A DNA stretch of 31,443 nucleotides, taken from assembly GCA_902492185.1 (NCBI GenBank), contig CABUKY010000008.1, positions 1-31,443 of the forward strand, given 5' to 3'. The notes beneath the pieces are model-generated. The model made no database searches and was not told where the DNA came from. It saw only the letters and a program-made list of their open reading frames with translations. Source of the stretch: an uncultured Collinsella sp. (GTDB taxonomy: Bacteria > Actinomycetota > Coriobacteriia > Coriobacteriales > Coriobacteriaceae). Position numbers and translations under genes: made by a program. Positions 11,315-21,567 of the stretch are shown piece after piece; the stretch's first letter is position 1; every line of letters starts with the position of its first letter.

Positions 11315-12228
11315 CGTTTTTGTTCGCCGGCCAGGGTGCCCAACACCCCGCGATGGGCGTCGACCTGATCGAGGCATCGCCGGCGGCTGCCGAGGTGTTC
11401 GCCATTGCCGACGAGGTGCGTCCGGGAACCAGCGAGCAGTGCCGGAACGCCTCCAAGGAGGAGCTCTCGCAGACCGAGAACACGCAGCCGTGCGTGTTCG
11501 TTCATGACCTGGCAGCGGCTGTCGCCCTGCGTGAGCGCGGCGTGGCGCCTGCCGCCTGTGCGGGATTTTCGCTGGGCGAGGTCGCCGCGCTCACCTTTGC
11601 GGGGGCATTCGATACGCGAGCGGGTTTTGAGCTCGTGTGTGAGCGCGCGGCATTGATGGCCGCGGCTGCCGAGCGCCATCCGGGCGGCATGCGCGCCGTC
11701 ATCAAGCTCGATGCGGCGCAAGTCGAGGACCTGGCAAAACAGGCCGGCGAGGACTGCTGGCCGGTCAACTACAACAGCCCGCAGCAGACGGTTGTGGCCG
11801 GAGCGCCCGATGAGTTGCAGACCCTCGACGTCCTGGTAAAAGAGGCTGGCGGCCGCGCCATGAAGGTCGCGGTGTCGGGTGCATTCCATAGCCCCTATAT
11901 GGCCGAGGCGACTGAGGGGCTGGCAACGTATATCCAAGCCGGCCACGCGCCGTCTCCGCTGCTGATTCCGGTCATGGCAAACATGACGGCGGCGCCCTAT
12001 CCGGCGGACCCGCGAGCAGTATCGGACGTGCTGGCCAACCAGGTGAGCCATGCCGTGCGCTGGGTCGACACGCTGCATGCTCTGCAGGATCAGGGCATCG
12101 ACACGTTTATTGAGGTCGGCCCTGGCAAAACGCTGTCGGGCCTGGTCAAGCGTACGCTGAGCGACGTTCACGTGTATTCGTGCGAAACGGCCGAACAGGT
12201 CGCAGCTATTGCCGACGAGCTCGCATAG
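11302..12228 (+). CDS. fabD: Malonyl-CoA:ACP transacylase
   Basis: Moves malonate from CoA to AcpP. It has 308 residues, with FAGQGAQ at the start, nucleophile Ser90 in GFSLGE, Arg in the ERAALM helix, YNSPQQTVVAG, and catalytic His196 in SGAFHSPYM. The residue before the nucleophile is Phe, where E. coli has His (GHSLGE); other bacteria have Leu there, so activity is still expected. The ATG lies inside the end of fabK (13-base overlap), indicating coupled translation. The next gene, fabG, starts 30 bases downstream. Confidence 0.96.
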   Translation: MGSVAFLFAGQGAQHPAMGVDLIEASPAAAEVFAIADEVRPGTSEQCRNASKEELSQTENTQPCVFVHDLAAAVALRERGVAPAACAGFSLGEVAALTFAGAFDTRAGFELVCERAALMAAAAERHPGGMRAVIKLDAAQVEDLAKQAGEDCWPVNYNSPQQTVVAGAPDELQTLDVLVKEAGGRAMKVAVSGAFHSPYMAEATEGLATYIQAGHAPSPLLIPVMANMTAAPYPADPRAVSDVLANQVSHAVRWVDTLHALQDQGIDTFIEVGPGKTLSGLVKRTLSDVHVYSCETAEQVAAIADELA

Positions 12229-12258
12229 CCCACAGGGCTATAACCCGAAAGGAATGAC

Positions 12259-13032
12259 ATGGGCAATTTGAACAACGGCGCGCTCGAGCGCGACGATTCA
12301 CGTCGTGTGGCGCTGATCACGGGCGGCTCGCGCGGCATCGGTCGCGCTTGTGCCGTGGGCCTGGCGGAGGATGGCTACGATATCGCCGTCGTTTATGCCG
12401 GTAGCGTCGACGCGGCGCGCGAGACGTGTGAAGCCTGCGAGGCGTCAGGCGCCACGGCGCGCGCATATCAATGTGACGTGGCCGACCCCGATGCCGTCAA
12501 CACATGCGTGGAGACGGTTCTCAATGACTTTGGCTCCATTTGGGTGCTCGTCAACAACGCCGGCATCACGCGCGACGGCCTGCTCATGCGTATGGGCGAC
12601 GATGCCTTCGACCGCGTGCTCGATGTCAATCTCAAGGGCACGTTCAATACGACGCGCGCGCTCACCAAGACCTTTATGCGCCAGCGCGGCGGTTGCGTCG
12701 TCAACATGAGCTCGGTTGTGGGCCTGATGGGCAATGCCGGGCAGGCCAACTATGCTGCCTCCAAGGCGGGCGTTATCGGCCTGACCAAGGCGGTGGCGCG
12801 CGAGCTTGCGCCCCGCGGCGTACGAGTGAACGCGGTCGCACCCGGGTTTGTCGAGACGGATATGACGGCAAAGCTCTCGGAGAAGGTGCGCGCGGCGTGC
12901 GAGGAGCAGATTCCCCTGAGGCGCATGGCGCGCCCCGAGGAAGTGGCCGGCGTGGTGCGCTTTTTAGCGAGCGATGCGGCTGCCTACATTACGGGTGAGG
13001 TCGTACGCGTTGACGGCGGAATGGCGATGTAG
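12259..13032 (+). CDS. fabG: 3-oxoacyl-ACP reductase
   Basis: NADPH-dependent reduction of beta-ketoacyl-ACP to the 3-hydroxy form. It is a 257-residue short-chain dehydrogenase with a Rossmann motif GGSRGIG (22-28), NNAG (99-102), Asn124, and the Ser152-Tyr165-Lys169 triad in SSVVGLMGNAGQANYAASK, which closely matches E. coli FabG. The C-terminus ITGEVVRVDGGMAM is typical. The N-terminus has about 14 more residues than most FabG before the first beta strand. The start at 12259 is supported by GAAAGGA 7 bases upstream. Confidence 0.95.
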   Translation: MGNLNNGALERDDSRRVALITGGSRGIGRACAVGLAEDGYDIAVVYAGSVDAARETCEACEASGATARAYQCDVADPDAVNTCVETVLNDFGSIWVLVNNAGITRDGLLMRMGDDAFDRVLDVNLKGTFNTTRALTKTFMRQRGGCVVNMSSVVGLMGNAGQANYAASKAGVIGLTKAVARELAPRGVRVNAVAPGFVETDMTAKLSEKVRAACEEQIPLRRMARPEEVAGVVRFLASDAAAYITGEVVRVDGGMAM

Positions 13033-13071
13033 AAACCAGGGCCGAACAACGGCTTGGATGAGGAGACCATG

Positions 13072-14319
13072 ATGGAACAGAGAGTTGCAATCACCGGCAT
13101 CGGCGCCGTATCGCCGCTCGGCAACACGGCGCTTGCCACCTGGGCGGCCATGTGCGCCGGCACGTGCGGCATCGGCCCGATCACGCACTTCGATACCGAT
13201 GCGTTTGCCGTTAAGGTGGCGGCCGAGGTCAAGGGTTTTGACGGTAACGAGTACTTTGGCAAGCGTGACGCCAAGCACCTGGACCCCTGTGTTCAGTTTG
13301 CGATGGCGGCGTCGGACGAGGCCATGCACGATGCGGGCCTCGATGTTGAGGGCGCCATCGATCGCGAGCGCCTGGGCGTCTACGTGGGTTCAGGCGTGGG
13401 CGGCATGCAGACACTCGTCGACAACGTTCACACGATTGCCGATCGAGGGCCTCGCCGTGCATCGCCCTATATGATCGCGATGATGATCCCCAATATGGCT
13501 TCGGGCAATATCGCAATCCGCCATAAGGCAAAGGGCCCGACCTTGCCCGTGGTGACCGCCTGCGCGACCTCGGCCCATGCCGTGGGCGAGGCGTTCCGCG
13601 CCATCAAGCATGGCTATGCCGATGCGATTCTCGCCGGCGGTGCCGAGGCCGCAATCATCCCCGATGCCGTTGCGGGCTTTACATCCTGCCGTGCTCTCAC
13701 CACTAATCCTGACCCGTCGACGGCTTGCCGCCCGTTCGATGCAGACCGCGACGGCTTTGTGATGGGCGAGGGCGCCTGCGTGCTGGTTCTCGAGAGCATG
13801 GAGCATGCGCAGGCGCGCGGTGCGCACATTTATGCCGAGGTCGTGGGCTACGGCAACACCGATGATGCCTATCACATCACGAGTCCTGATCCCGAGGCTG
13901 CCGGCATTGCCCGCGCGATATCGCTGGCGGTAACCGAGGGCGACGTCAAGCCTTCCGAGGGTCTCTACATCAATGCCCACGGCACATCGACCAAGCTCAA
14001 CGATTCGTCCGAGACGGCGGGCATTAAGCGTGCGCTCGGCGAGGACGCGGCGCGCGCCGCGCACGTCTCGTCGACTAAGTCGATGACCGGCCACATGATC
14101 GGTGCTACGGGCGCCATCGAGGTCATGGCCTGCGCCATGGCGCTCGAGCAGGGCGTGGTGCCGCCGACCATTAACTACCACACGCCCGATCCCGCCTGCG
14201 ATCTTGACTACACGCCCAATCGCGCGGTTCGCGCCGACCTTACCTGGGCGCTTTCGACCAACCTGGGCTTTGGCGGACACAACGCCGCCATCGCGCTGCG
14301 TAGATATACGAGGAGCTAG
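13072..14319 (+). CDS. fabF: Beta-ketoacyl-ACP synthase II
   Basis: Elongating condensing enzyme that joins acyl-ACP with malonyl-ACP. It has 415 residues from this start. The catalytic triad is Cys164 (VTACATSAHA), His303 (NAHGTSTKLND) and His341 (SMTGHMIGATG), the Cys-His-His set of FabF/FabB. The ATG at 13072 has GAGGAG 6 bases upstream. The ATG at 13069 and a TTG at 13054 are alternatives that would add 1 or 6 residues, but the TTG lies before the ribosome-binding sequence. It is followed by accB after 3 bases. Confidence 0.95.
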   Translation: MEQRVAITGIGAVSPLGNTALATWAAMCAGTCGIGPITHFDTDAFAVKVAAEVKGFDGNEYFGKRDAKHLDPCVQFAMAASDEAMHDAGLDVEGAIDRERLGVYVGSGVGGMQTLVDNVHTIADRGPRRASPYMIAMMIPNMASGNIAIRHKAKGPTLPVVTACATSAHAVGEAFRAIKHGYADAILAGGAEAAIIPDAVAGFTSCRALTTNPDPSTACRPFDADRDGFVMGEGACVLVLESMEHAQARGAHIYAEVVGYGNTDDAYHITSPDPEAAGIARAISLAVTEGDVKPSEGLYINAHGTSTKLNDSSETAGIKRALGEDAARAAHVSSTKSMTGHMIGATGAIEVMACAMALEQGVVPPTINYHTPDPACDLDYTPNRAVRADLTWALSTNLGFGGHNAAIALRRYTRS

Positions 14320-14322
14320 AGC

Positions 14323-14799
14323 ATGGATTCCAAAAGACTTGCCGAGATAGCCGATGTTATGGAGGACCGCGGCCTCACGCGCGTGCGTGTGGAGGAGCCC
14401 GATGGCACCGCGGTCGAACTCGAGCGCGCGAGCGCCGCGCAGCCGGTTGCCGTGCCCATGCCTATGCCGGGTGCCGTAACTGCTCCGGCGGTGGCTCCTG
14501 TCGCCATGCCTGCCGCCGCACCGGAGCCCGCCGCGCAGACACCTGCCGCCGCACCGGAGCCCAAGGGCACCGAGGTGACCGCTCCCATGGTCGGCGTTTT
14601 CTATGCTGCCCCGGCGCCGGGCGACGAGCCGTTTGTGCACGTGGGCTCTAAGGTCAAGGCCGGCGAGACCCTCTGCATCATCGAGGCCATGAAGGTTCTC
14701 AACGAGGTGACGGCCGAGGCAGACGGCGAGGTGCTCGAGATCTGCGTGGCCGACGGCGACCTCGTGGAGTTTGGCAGCTGCCTCATGAGGATCGGATAG
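14323..14799 (+). CDS. accB: Biotin carboxyl carrier protein of acetyl-CoA carboxylase
   Basis: Carries biotin between the carboxylase and carboxyltransferase sites. It has 158 residues: an N-terminal helical domain (1-38), a Pro/Ala-rich flexible linker (about 40-80) and a C-terminal biotinyl domain with the target Lys124 in EAMKVLNEV. The biotin motif is AMKV rather than the more common AMKM. The hairpin APAPGDEPFVHVG corresponds to the thumb region of AccB-type carriers. Expected substrate of BirA (8166-8942). It lies 3 bases after fabF and its stop adjoins fabZ. Confidence 0.96.
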   Translation: MDSKRLAEIADVMEDRGLTRVRVEEPDGTAVELERASAAQPVAVPMPMPGAVTAPAVAPVAMPAAAPEPAAQTPAAAPEPKGTEVTAPMVGVFYAAPAPGDEPFVHVGSKVKAGETLCIIEAMKVLNEVTAEADGEVLEICVADGDLVEFGSCLMRIG

Positions 14800-14802
14800 G
14801 TG

Positions 14803-15231
14803 ATGTCCATGAACAAAGAAGAGCTCAAGAAACTGTTGCCGCATCGCGAGCCGATGCTTTTGCTCGACGAAGCCGAGCTGGTGGGCGATGAGGCCCACGG
14901 CAAGATCACGATTACGGGCGACGAGTACTTTTTGCAGGGGCATTTTCCGGGAAACCCGGTCGTCCCCGGCGTGATTCAGTGCGAGATGCTCGCCCAGAAC
15001 TGCTGCGTGCTGCTGATGGGCGATGAGGAAGCTCGCGGTGCGACACCGTTCTACACGAGTCTGGACAAGGTGCGCTTTAAGCGTCCGGTGCGCCCGGGCG
15101 ACACGGTGGATCTGGTGTGCTCCATCACGCGTGCGCGCGGGCCGTTCCGCTTTGCGACGGGTACTGCGAGCGTCAACGGTGAGGTTTGCTGTCGCGCCGA
15201 TATGTCTTTTGCACTCATGCACGAAAGTTAA
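14803..15231 (+). CDS. fabZ: 3-hydroxyacyl-ACP dehydratase
   Basis: Removes water from 3-hydroxyacyl-ACP in the elongation cycle, as a hot-dog fold dimer. It has about 142 residues. LLPHREPMLLLD is the conserved start, and GHFPGNPVVPGVIQCEM carries the catalytic His and, 14 residues on, the Glu. Start choice is uncertain: GTG 14800, ATG 14803 and ATG 14809 are all in frame. ATG 14809 has AGG 8 bases upstream and also gives a family-like N-terminus. The gene abuts accB and is followed by accC after 10 bases. Confidence 0.93.
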   Translation: MSMNKEELKKLLPHREPMLLLDEAELVGDEAHGKITITGDEYFLQGHFPGNPVVPGVIQCEMLAQNCCVLLMGDEEARGATPFYTSLDKVRFKRPVRPGDTVDLVCSITRARGPFRFATGTASVNGEVCCRADMSFALMHES

Positions 15232-15241
15232 GGAAGGCTTC

Positions 15242-16571
<1,330 letters not shown>

Positions 16572-16585
<14 letters not shown>

Positions 16586-18296
16586 AAAAGCGAAGACGGT
16601 CAACGTCCTCGAGGGACCGATGACCGAGTCGTGCGCCGAGTTTCCCGCGCGCCACGTGTTTATCAAGTGCCCGGAGTGCCGCCGCGTGATCGATGAGGCA
16701 CGCCTACACGACAACCTCGAGGTCTGCCCCCGTTGCGGCAAACACTTTCGCGTGAGCGGTCGCGCGCGCATGCGCATGACGGTCGACGAGGGCACGTTTG
16801 AGGAATGGGATGCCAATCTGGCGTCGGAGGACTTCCTCTCGTTTCCCGGCTATGCCGATAAGCTCAAGAGCGTGAGCGAGCGTTCGGGCGAGCGCGATGC
16901 CGTTGTGTGCGGCAGGGGCAAAATCTGCGGTTGCGATACCGCGCTCTTCTTTATGGACGCTAGCTTTATGATGGGCTCGATGGGCTCCGTGGTGGGCGAG
17001 AAGATCTGTCGCGCATTTGAGCGTGCGACCGAGCTGGGATTGCCAGTTGTCGGCTTTACCGTTTCGGGCGGTGCGCGCATGCAAGAGGGCGTGACCTCGC
17101 TTATGCAGATGGCCAAGATTTCTGCGGCGGTTAGGCGCCACAGCGAGGCGGGCGGCCTGTATATCACGGTGCTCACCGACCCCACGACCGGAGGTGTAAC
17201 CGCGAGCTTTGCCATGGAGGGTGACATTATCCTGGCCGAGCCCGATGCCCTGACGGCATTTGCCGGCCCGCGCGTGATCGAGCAGAACATGCACAAGCGA
17301 CTGCCCAAGGGATTCCAGCGCTCCGAGTTTTTAATGGAGCACGGCTTTTGCGATGCCGTTGTTCCGCGTGGCGAGATTGCGCTCACGGTAGGCGAGCTGC
17401 TGGCGCTGCACGAAGGGCACGCGCCCGGCCTGGGGGCACCGCATGAAATCGTGCATACGGGTCGCCGCGGCAAAAAGCTGGGACACTTGTTTAAGCGCTC
17501 GGCGCCACCAAAAACCGCGCTCGAGATTGTCAAACAGACCCGCTCGGCAGATCGCGCCACGGCAGGCGAGATGATCTCGCTGGGCCTGGATGGATTTGTG
17601 GAGCTGCACGGCGACCGCTACTTTGGCGACGACGCCGCTGTGGTGGCTGGCATTGGCTGGAAAGACGGGCGCCCCGTAACGGTCATCGCCATCGAGCGCG
17701 GCACCACGACCAAAGAGCGCATGCGTCGCAACTTTGGCATGGCACATCCCGAGGGCTACCGCAAAGCGCGTCGCCTTATGCGCCAGGCCGAAAAGTTTGG
17801 TCGACCGGTTCTGTGCCTGGTCGATACTTCGGGTGCGTTTTGCGGCATCGGTGCCGAGGAGCGCGGCCAGGGCGAGGCGATTGCCCAGAATCTCATGGAG
17901 ATGAGCGGCCTTAAGACGCCGATTGTCTCGGTGGTGACAGGCGAGGGCGGCTCTGGTGGCGCGCTGGCGCTATCCGTGGCCGACCGCATCCTGATGCTCT
18001 CGAGCTCGGCCTATTCGGTCGTGAGCCCCGAGGCCTGTGCGTCGATCCTGTGGAAGGATACCGACCGCGCGAATGAGGCCGCCGAGGCGCTGAAGCTCAC
18101 GGCTCCCGATCTGTTGGCGCTCGGCATCATCGACGGCATTGTTGACGATAGGGGCCTGTCGCATGAGGAGATCGCCGGTGCCGTCATGTCCTCGGCATTT
18201 GATGCCTTCGATACGCTTGGGCAGCTCGACGAGGCGACCCTCACAAACCTCCGCTACGAAAAGTACCGCGCAATCGGTCAGTACCGCACGATGTGA
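16572..18296 (+). CDS. accD/accA: Acetyl-CoA carboxylase carboxyltransferase, fused beta and alpha subunits
   Basis: Transfers the carboxyl group from carboxybiotin to acetyl-CoA to give malonyl-CoA. It has 574 residues, about the sum of AccD and AccA. The first half (about 1-285) is AccD, with a C-X2-C-X15-C-X2-C zinc finger (Cys33, 36, 52, 55) and SGGARMQEG. A short basic linker (about 285-305) leads to the AccA half, with ELHGDRYFGDD (about 343), RNFGMAHPEGYRKA, DTSGAFCGIGAEERGQ and GEGGSGGALAL. The usual DTPGA is DTSGA. In E. coli and streptococci these are two genes. The ATG at 16572 lies within accC; ATG 16578 is an alternative. Confidence 0.95.
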
Positions 18297-18321
18297 CAAA
18301 GGGGCAGCCCGCATGTCACAT
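18291..18321 (+). other. Hairpin at the accDA stop / EIIC start junction
   Basis: ATGTGACA (18291-18298, overlapping the accDA stop) pairs with TGTCACAT (18314-18321), 15 bases apart. A further direct copy ATGTCACA forms the start of the EIIC frame at 18337. The hairpin would hide the alternative ATG at 18313. Spacing does not fit a CRP-type site. Function unknown. Confidence 0.4.
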
Positions 18322-18336
18322 TGGGAAAGGCGTTCC

Positions 18337-19551
18337 ATGTCACAAGTTTCCAACACCACGTTTGCAACGACGGTTTCATCAAACGCCATGGCCGTGGTGG
18401 ACTATCTGTCCAAAAGCATGATGTCGGCGCTGCCGTTTATTGTCTGCGCGGCGTTGTTCCGCACCGTCGCCGTCATTATGGGCGAGGGCATGCTGGGCCT
18501 GTGGTCTGCCGATTCCGAAATCCATCGCCTGTTCTACAGTTGGCTCTATAACGCCGGCTACTACTTTTTGCCCATTTATCTTGGTTGGGCGGCCGCCCGC
18601 CAGCTCGGTTGCTCGGAGCAGCTGGGCATGATGCTGGGCGGCGTATTGATTGCACCCGATCTGCTTAAGCTCGTTGATGCCGCCTCGACGACGGGGGCAT
18701 CGATGACTTCCGTGTATGGTCTGCTTCCCGCGCCGGTCAACGATTACACGACGACTGTTATTCCGGTTCTCATCTCGGTGCCCGTGCTATGGCGAGTGGA
18801 GTGTTTCTTTAAGCGCGTTATCCCTAAGGCCGTGGCGTTTTCGTTCGTTCCGTTTGCAACCATGCTTGTCATGGTTCCGGTTTCGCTGTGCATTACGGCG
18901 CCGGCGGGCAGCTATCTGGGCATGCTGTTGGGCCAGCTTATGTTTATGCTTGGCAATTCCGGTGGCATCGTGTCGCTGCTCACGCTCATGGGGCTTGCCG
19001 CTGGCTGGGAGTTCCTAAAGATCGCGGGCGTCAGCAATGTTGTCCTATCGCTTGCGTACGCGCAGTTTATGAGTGTGGGAACGGATTCGTGCATCCTGAT
19101 CGCCGCGACAATGGCAACGTTCGCTGTTTGGGGCATGCCCTTTGGCGCTGCGCTTCGCATTGCGAATAAGGACGAGAAGGCGCTCATGCTGGGCTATTCG
19201 ATCTCGGGCGTGCTTGGCGGCGTAAGCGAGCCGGCGCTGTACGGTTGCGGCTTTAAATATGGCAGGTGCCTGACGTGCATGGCCATTGGCGGCGCCGTCG
19301 GAGGCCTTGTTGCGGCCGTGGGCCACGTTACGGCCTATACCATCGGCATGACGAATGTCCTCATGGTCATTGGCTTTGCCACGGGCGGTATTTCGAACCT
19401 GCTGTGGTGCTGCGCTGCCGGCGGCACGGCATTTGCGGTGTCTGCGGCGCTGAGCTACTGCTTTGGCGTGGTGCCGACGAAGGAGCAGACGGCAGAAGAC
19501 GAAGCCGATTCGCCCGAAACGATGGTGAGCGCTGCTGAAGCAAGCGCATAG
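18337..19551 (+). CDS. PTS system EIIC component, glucoside/glucose superfamily, orphan
   Basis: Membrane permease domain of a sugar phosphotransferase system. It has 404 residues with about ten hydrophobic segments. Recognisable blocks are ALPFIVCAALF, NAGYYFLPIYLGWAAARQLG, NDYTTTVIPVLISVPVLW and GVSEPALYG, the last matching the G-(I/V)-(T/S)-EPA-(I/L)-(Y/F)-G signature of EIIC. No EIIB or EIIA domain is fused or encoded nearby, so it would have to borrow phosphate donors or act in another way; the substrate cannot be read from the sequence. Start 18337 has GGAAAGG 6 bases upstream; ATG 18313 (8 residues longer) is possible. It lies 40 bases after accDA with no terminator, so it probably reads through from the fatty acid operon. 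Confidence 0.85.
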   Translation: MSQVSNTTFATTVSSNAMAVVDYLSKSMMSALPFIVCAALFRTVAVIMGEGMLGLWSADSEIHRLFYSWLYNAGYYFLPIYLGWAAARQLGCSEQLGMMLGGVLIAPDLLKLVDAASTTGASMTSVYGLLPAPVNDYTTTVIPVLISVPVLWRVECFFKRVIPKAVAFSFVPFATMLVMVPVSLCITAPAGSYLGMLLGQLMFMLGNSGGIVSLLTLMGLAAGWEFLKIAGVSNVVLSLAYAQFMSVGTDSCILIAATMATFAVWGMPFGAALRIANKDEKALMLGYSISGVLGGVSEPALYGCGFKYGRCLTCMAIGGAVGGLVAAVGHVTAYTIGMTNVLMVIGFATGGISNLLWCCAAGGTAFAVSAALSYCFGVVPTKEQTAEDEADSPETMVSAAEASA

Positions 19552-19589
19552 ACCTGTGCGACAAAAGGACGATTCCATTGTCATGTTCC

Positions 19590-19622
19590 AAGGCCGCGGC
19601 TCGTGTGGGTTGCGGCCTTTTG
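19590..19622 (+). terminator. Terminator after the EIIC gene
   Basis: AAGGCCGC / GCGGCCTT 8-bp stem with a 14-base loop followed by TTTT. It ends the fatty acid-EIIC transcript. The short T-run makes it weaker than the others in the window. Confidence 0.7.
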
Positions 19623-19648
19623 TATCTGGGGGACAAAGTGGCTACACT
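19620..19648 (+). promoter_or_regulatory. Candidate promoter of the CDF exporter gene
   Basis: TTGTAT (19620-19625), 17-bp spacer, TACACT (19643-19648). It overlaps the end of the preceding terminator. The match is moderate. Confidence 0.45.
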
Positions 19649-19700
19649 ACAATCCGTTTGAGCAATAGATATATGGGTAGTGCCGTGGGGGCGGATATAG

Positions 19701-20855
19701 ATGGTCGAGTGGATTGTTCGTCGTGCGCAGGGCGACCGTGCGCGCGTGGGCACGTTGACGGGCGTGGTGTGTATTCTCGTTAATGTTGCGCTTTGTGCTG
19801 CGAAGGGCGCAATTGGTGTGCTGTCGGGATCGGTTTCGATTGTGGCGGATGCCATGAACAACCTGTCCGATGCCAGCTCGAATATCGTGAGCGTGCTGGG
19901 CTTTAAGCTGGCGAGCAAGCCGGCGGACCCCGAGCATCCTTACGGTCACGGTCGCTACGAGTATCTCTCGGGTCTGGTCGTGGCGGCGCTCGTGCTGCTG
20001 ATCGGCCTTGAGCTTATCAAGTCCTCGTTTGAGCGCATCATCCACCCCGAACCTGTCGAGTTCTCGCTTGCCCTGGTGGCAGTCCTGGCGCTTTCGATGG
20101 TTGTTAAGCTGTGGATGGCGGCCCTCAACCAAAAGCTCGGTGACCGCATTGAGTCCGAGACGCTGCATGCGACCGCTCAGGATTCCAAGAACGATGTCCT
20201 TGCTACGGGTGCTGTGCTGGCGTGCGCAATTGTTTCCCAGGTGATGCATATCAATCTTGATGCTTGGGTCGGACTTGCCGTTGGCGCTTATATTGGCTGG
20301 AGCGGCTTTGAGCTTATCCAAGATACAGTGAGCCCGCTTTTGGGCCAGGCACCCGATCCCAAGTTGGTCAAACACATCCGAGACAAGATCATGAGCTATC
20401 CCGGCGTTTTGGGCGTTCATGACCTAATGGTTCACGATTACGGTCCGGGCAGGAAGTTTGCAAGTGCGCACGCCGAGATGGCGGCCGAGGCCAGCCCACT
20501 GGAAAGCCATGACACGCTCGATAACATCGAGCAGGCGTTTAGGGACGAGGACGGCATGATCGTCACGCTCCATTACGATCCCATCGTGACCGATGACCCC
20601 AAGCTGGCGAGCATGCGCTTGCGCATTCACGCCATGGCTCAGGAGATCGATAGCCGCCTCTCGATTCATGACCTGCGCTGTGTGCCGGGCCCCACGCACA
20701 CCAATGTGATCTTTGACTGCGTGCGACCCTCGGATTTGGACATGGGGGCCGATGAGCTCAAGCAAACGCTGGCCCAGAGGGTCGAATCGGAATATCCCAA
20801 GTCGATTGCCAAGATTACGATCGACGAAGACTACGTAGGGCATACCCACGAGTAG
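19701..20855 (+). CDS. Cation diffusion facilitator family metal exporter, probably manganese
   Basis: Proton-coupled divalent metal efflux protein of the inner membrane, 384 residues. It has about six transmembrane helices in residues 15-210, then the cytoplasmic CDF domain and about 90 extra C-terminal residues. The transport site is readable: helix 2 NNLSD (Asn53, Asp57) and helix 5 DSKND (Asp161, Asp165). This Asn-Asp-Asp-Asp set is associated with Mn transporters, whereas zinc exporters such as YiiP use Asp-Asp-His-Asp. HPYGHGRYEYL follows helix 2 as usual. The start ATG 19701 has only a weak ribosome-binding sequence. The phosphatase gene follows closely and may be cotranscribed. Confidence 0.92.
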   Translation: MVEWIVRRAQGDRARVGTLTGVVCILVNVALCAAKGAIGVLSGSVSIVADAMNNLSDASSNIVSVLGFKLASKPADPEHPYGHGRYEYLSGLVVAALVLLIGLELIKSSFERIIHPEPVEFSLALVAVLALSMVVKLWMAALNQKLGDRIESETLHATAQDSKNDVLATGAVLACAIVSQVMHINLDAWVGLAVGAYIGWSGFELIQDTVSPLLGQAPDPKLVKHIRDKIMSYPGVLGVHDLMVHDYGPGRKFASAHAEMAAEASPLESHDTLDNIEQAFRDEDGMIVTLHYDPIVTDDPKLASMRLRIHAMAQEIDSRLSIHDLRCVPGPTHTNVIFDCVRPSDLDMGADELKQTLAQRVESEYPKSIAKITIDEDYVGHTHE

Positions 20856-20893
20856 GATTGGCCACGCAAGCTATTGATGCAGAAGGGGAGAGC

Positions 20894-21520
20894 ATGAAGA
20901 AGCTGTATCTTCTCCGCCACGGCCAGACGGAGTTCAACGTCAAAAAGCTGGTCCAGGGCCGCTGTGATTCACCGTTGACCGCCCTGGGCCGCAAACAAGC
21001 GGGAATGGCGGCCGCATGGCTCAAGGCCCACGGCGTCGTCCCCAACAAAGTGGTTTCTTCGCCCTTAGGTCGAGCCATGGACACAGCTCAGCTCGTCGCA
21101 TGCGAACTCCTGGGTCCGGATGCAGCAGCCGAGCCCTGCGAAGGCATCATCGAGCGTAGCTACGGCTCCTTCGAAGAGGGCCCGCACGACGCCCTGCCCA
21201 CCGACGTCTGGGACCCCGGCGAGGACCTGGTCCCCTTCGGAGGAGAAGGAAGCCGCGCGCTGCAAGAGCGCATGGTAGACACCCTCACCAATCTCATAGG
21301 CGCCGAGGGCATCGAAACCCTCCTAGCAGTAAGCCACGGCAGCGCCAGCCGCCAATTCATCAAGGCTGCAGCCCCAGAGGGCTTCGAGCTCCCAACAAAA
21401 CTCCCCAACTGCGCCATCATGATCTTCGATTTCGATGAGGCAAAGCCACAAGCAGAAGGCGTGCCAATGCAATGCAAGTTCACTCTCCAGCAAATAGTGG
21501 ACCCTCAACAAAGTCATTAG
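20894..21520 (+). CDS. Histidine phosphatase family protein (phosphoglycerate mutase-like)
   Basis: 208 residues from ATG 20894, which has AAGGGGAG just upstream; a TTG at 20858 would add 12 residues that do not resemble the family. The active-site LLRHGQTEFN (phosphorylated His9) opens the protein. DSPLTALGRKQA, SSPLGRAMDTA, ERSYGSFEEG (catalytic Glu) and VSHGSASRQF (second His) follow in the normal order. Members of this branch remove phosphate from sugar phosphates and related small molecules; the true substrate cannot be deduced. It is 38 bases downstream of the metal exporter. Confidence 0.9.
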   Translation: MKKLYLLRHGQTEFNVKKLVQGRCDSPLTALGRKQAGMAAAWLKAHGVVPNKVVSSPLGRAMDTAQLVACELLGPDAAAEPCEGIIERSYGSFEEGPHDALPTDVWDPGEDLVPFGGEGSRALQERMVDTLTNLIGAEGIETLLAVSHGSASRQFIKAAAPEGFELPTKLPNCAIMIFDFDEAKPQAEGVPMQCKFTLQQIVDPQQSH

Positions 21521-21567
21521 CTGAACGAGCAGAGTTAAGCAGGCATCAACGTGTCGTCTCCCGAGCA

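Noticed and set aside
15023..15241. Upstream extension of accC from 15023
   Set aside because: It runs inside fabZ in another frame and lacks homology; biotin carboxylases begin at the MFDKVLIANRGE segment.
18291..18321. CRP-like site TGTGA...TCACA
   Set aside because: The half-sites are 20 bases apart instead of 6, and the position over a stop codon does not suit an activator.
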